DNA of 13,619 nt from Bacillota bacterium (GTDB taxonomy: Bacteria > Bacillota_I > Bacilli_A > RF39 > UBA660), in the NCBI GenBank assembly GCA_003524085.1, contig DOEC01000018.1, positions 1 through 13,619 of the forward strand. Direction: 5' to 3'. Position numbers and translations under genes: made by a program. Positions 12,032 to 13,619 of the stretch are shown here, piece after piece (position 1 is the stretch's first letter; each line of letters begins with the position of its first letter). The notes under the pieces were generated by a model. The model saw nothing but the letters and a program-made list of their open reading frames with translations. It did no database searches and had not been told where the DNA came from.

Positions 12032-13619
12032 CTTTCTAATATACCAATAATTTTCACTCTTACCATTCTCAGGATATGTTCCATAATCAGCTACTATAGT
12101 ACCGCTTAAAGTTCCAGGTTCGTCTAATGTCTGTGATGTAGAACCAGCTGATACATACCAGTAACTTCCGCTTTTACCATTAGTTGGATAAGTTCCACTA
12201 GATGTACTTGTAACAGTACCATAGGATGTTGAACCTTTTGAATAACTAGACCCTGATGAAATAGTTGCCGTCTTACTGTAACTGAACTTTTTTTGAGCAG
12301 CAAGGCAACTTGTTATATAATATGCTACTGTATCTCCACCATACGTATACCATCCAGTACCAACATTTGAACAAGCCCATGCTGATGAACGATCAAAAGT
12401 ACTTCCACTTACTGAGTTTTCTGGAGTTGTCCCTGATAAACTCCAAACTGTATTTGTAACAAAAGTGCCGCTTGTTGTTGAATAAGAAATAGATGGGCTG
12501 GTCACAACATTGTATTTATTCCATATGTATATTAATTTAGTTTTTAAATTATATTTATTCCATTCGCTCTTAGTAATATTTACACTACAAGTTTGATTAC
12601 TATCAATACTTGTAAAAGTCAAAACATTATTTGATATATTTCCAGACGCACTTCCATCACAAGTTATAGTTGCTTCTTTAGTAGTATACCCTGTAGATGG
12701 CGTCAAATTAAATATTGCTTCTTCTCCATTTCTAACTTTTACACTTGTACTATCACTAGTTCCATTAGTGACATTTAAAGCAAGTGTGTACTCTTCAGAT
12801 GTAAGTGTTAAATTACAAGTTTTACTTGAAGTTATATCTTCAATTATGTACTTATTATCACTAAATGTTCCATTACAACTATCAGTTAATATTTTATTAA
12901 CGTATCCTTCATAAGGTGTAATAGTAAACTCGGCTTTACCTTCTCTACCAACAATTTTACTTACAGGTGCTGTAACTGTTCCATTTGCTACATTTAATGT
13001 AACTGTATAACCTTCAGTGAAATCAACTACACAACTTGTTGGTAGGTTTACTGTTGTTAGTTCTATTTTCTGTTTTTCTGTATTCCACTGTCCTACACTT
13101 CCATTTGTACATGTAACTGTTTTTGGTATGTATGGATCACTTTCTTTTGGAAATGTTTCTAATGCTGTTCCATTTAATGTTGCACTTGCAAATATTACGT
13201 CTCCCTTATCTGATAATCTGTATGGGTCACTTCCTGTTCCACTTCCTGTTACTTTAACATCATTTTGTAAGTATATTACTGGTCTTAAACCACTTGTTGT
13301 AGATGTTGTTGTATCTGTTATTCCACTTGATGTGATATTCTTTATTGTAGAATTGTCTAAAGCAAAATAACTTTCATTACTTGCTAAGTATGAATTTACT
13401 CCACCTAACATATTATATTCACTTGTTGATAGTATTCCTATGTTTGAATAGTTACTTGTTGTACATGTAGTATTTGTACAATTAAACTTATTTGTTTCAA
13501 GTATAAAGTCTTCTTGTTTTTCTAATGTGTTATAAAAACTTGTTAAACTACTTGTTATATTACTCTGTACTGTTGTGCTAGCTTGATTAGATACTACCTT
13601 TATTCCATCAACTGAGTTA
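12029..13619 (-). CDS. large secreted/surface protein, C-terminal 529 residues (5' end outside window)
   Basis: The frame is open from the stop at 12029 to the window edge, so an internal Met at 13411 is not the true start. Reading inward, the first visible part (edge to about 13190) includes IGILSTSEYN, YLASNESYFAL and GLRPVIYLQNDVKVTGSGTGSDPYRL. This matches the end of the domain common in gut Firmicutes surface and pilin-like proteins, with 'RPVI.L' followed by 'G.G....PY' (DUF6273/FGE-like; assignment tentative). Next are three repeats with Cys pairs spaced 26, 20 and 24 residues and GYTVTLNVANGTVT-type strands, the repeat also found in the 1106-2212 protein. A Ser/Thr/Tyr-rich region with WNKYN twice follows (about 12510-12570). 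The C-terminus has two copies of a GTYPxNGKSxxYWY motif. There is no sortase motif or C-terminal membrane helix. Function unknown; adhesion or surface structure is inference. Confidence 0.85.
   Translation of the reverse strand, partial: NSVDGIKVVSNQASTTVQSNITSSLTSFYNTLEKQEDFILETNKFNCTNTTCTTSNYSNIGILSTSEYNMLGGVNSYLASNESYFALDNSTIKNITSSGITDTTTSTTSGLRPVIYLQNDVKVTGSGTGSDPYRLSDKGDVIFASATLNGTALETFPKESDPYIPKTVTCTNGSVGQWNTEKQKIELTTVNLPTSCVVDFTEGYTVTLNVANGTVTAPVSKIVGREGKAEFTITPYEGYVNKILTDSCNGTFSDNKYIIEDITSSKTCNLTLTSEEYTLALNVTNGTSDSTSVKVRNGEEAIFNLTPSTGYTTKEATITCDGSASGNISNNVLTFTSIDSNQTCSVNITKSEWNKYNLKTKLIYIWNKYNVVTSPSISYSTTSGTFVTNTVWSLSGTTPENSVSGSTFDRSSAWACSNVGTGWYTYGGDTVAYYITSCLAAQKKFSYSKTATISSGSSYSKGSTSYGTVTSTSSGTYPTNGKSGSYWYVSAGSTSQTLDEPGTLSGTIVADYGTYPENGKSENYWYIRK

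Noticed and set aside
13017..13370. Plus-strand open frame of 117 codons
   Set aside because: It is antisense to the right-edge repeat protein, lacks a ribosome binding site and has unusual Val/Pro/Phe composition typical of a shadow frame.
13409..13411. Met codon as start of the right-edge protein
   Set aside because: The frame continues open with similar composition (CTNTCTTSNYSN, IGILSTSEYN) to the window edge, and there is no ribosome binding site.

Overview
The window reads as chromosome from a low-GC, Firmicutes-type (Bacilli/Mollicutes-related) bacterium. The DNA is strongly AT-rich, nearly every gene has an AAGGAGG-type ribosome binding site, and terminators are short hairpins followed by T runs. 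Lysyl-tRNA synthetase is controlled by a T-box, and the rpsF-ssb-rpsR and rplM-rpsI clusters have Firmicutes order. Tryptophan is encoded by TGG and TGA acts as a stop, so the genetic code is the standard bacterial one, not the Mycoplasma code. Gene content and the Cys-rich repeat proteins suggest an uncultured gut-type Bacilli lineage; that placement is inference.

Left end (1-2250): rplM-rpsI on the minus strand, with a leader that may be an L13 autoregulatory RNA. A membrane-anchored protein with four Cys-paired repeats is transcribed divergently and ends at a strong terminator. The gap 2251-2619 holds a frameshifted gene remnant, a terminator-like hairpin and a promoter so close to dusB that its mRNA is probably leaderless. 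dusB (tRNA dihydrouridine synthase) is followed by a tiny 10-codon ORF and a GNAT acetyltransferase. A shared hairpin separates these from a minus-strand fragment that looks like the C-terminus of an ATP-grasp protein.

Centre (4650-8010): a consensus promoter and lysine T-box lead into lysS, then a separately promoted 12-TM-type transporter resembling the YfcC/DcuC superfamily.

Right (8049-13619): a ClpC-like AAA+ unfoldase whose second ATPase domain appears to have lost key residues while keeping an IGF tripeptide of the ClpP-docking type. It is followed by a YugP-type membrane zinc metallopeptidase with its own extended -10 promoter. On the minus strand come rpsF-ssb-rpsR and, beyond them, the 3' part of a large secreted or surface protein that carries the same Cys-paired repeats as the 1106-2212 gene. 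It continues off the right edge.

Most of the window is housekeeping. The items most worth a second look are the degenerate Clp protein, the two proteins sharing a Cys-paired repeat, the leaderless dusB, and the gene remnants bordering lysS and dusB. I saw no CRISPR array, tRNA, rRNA, IS element or complete unknown multi-gene system.
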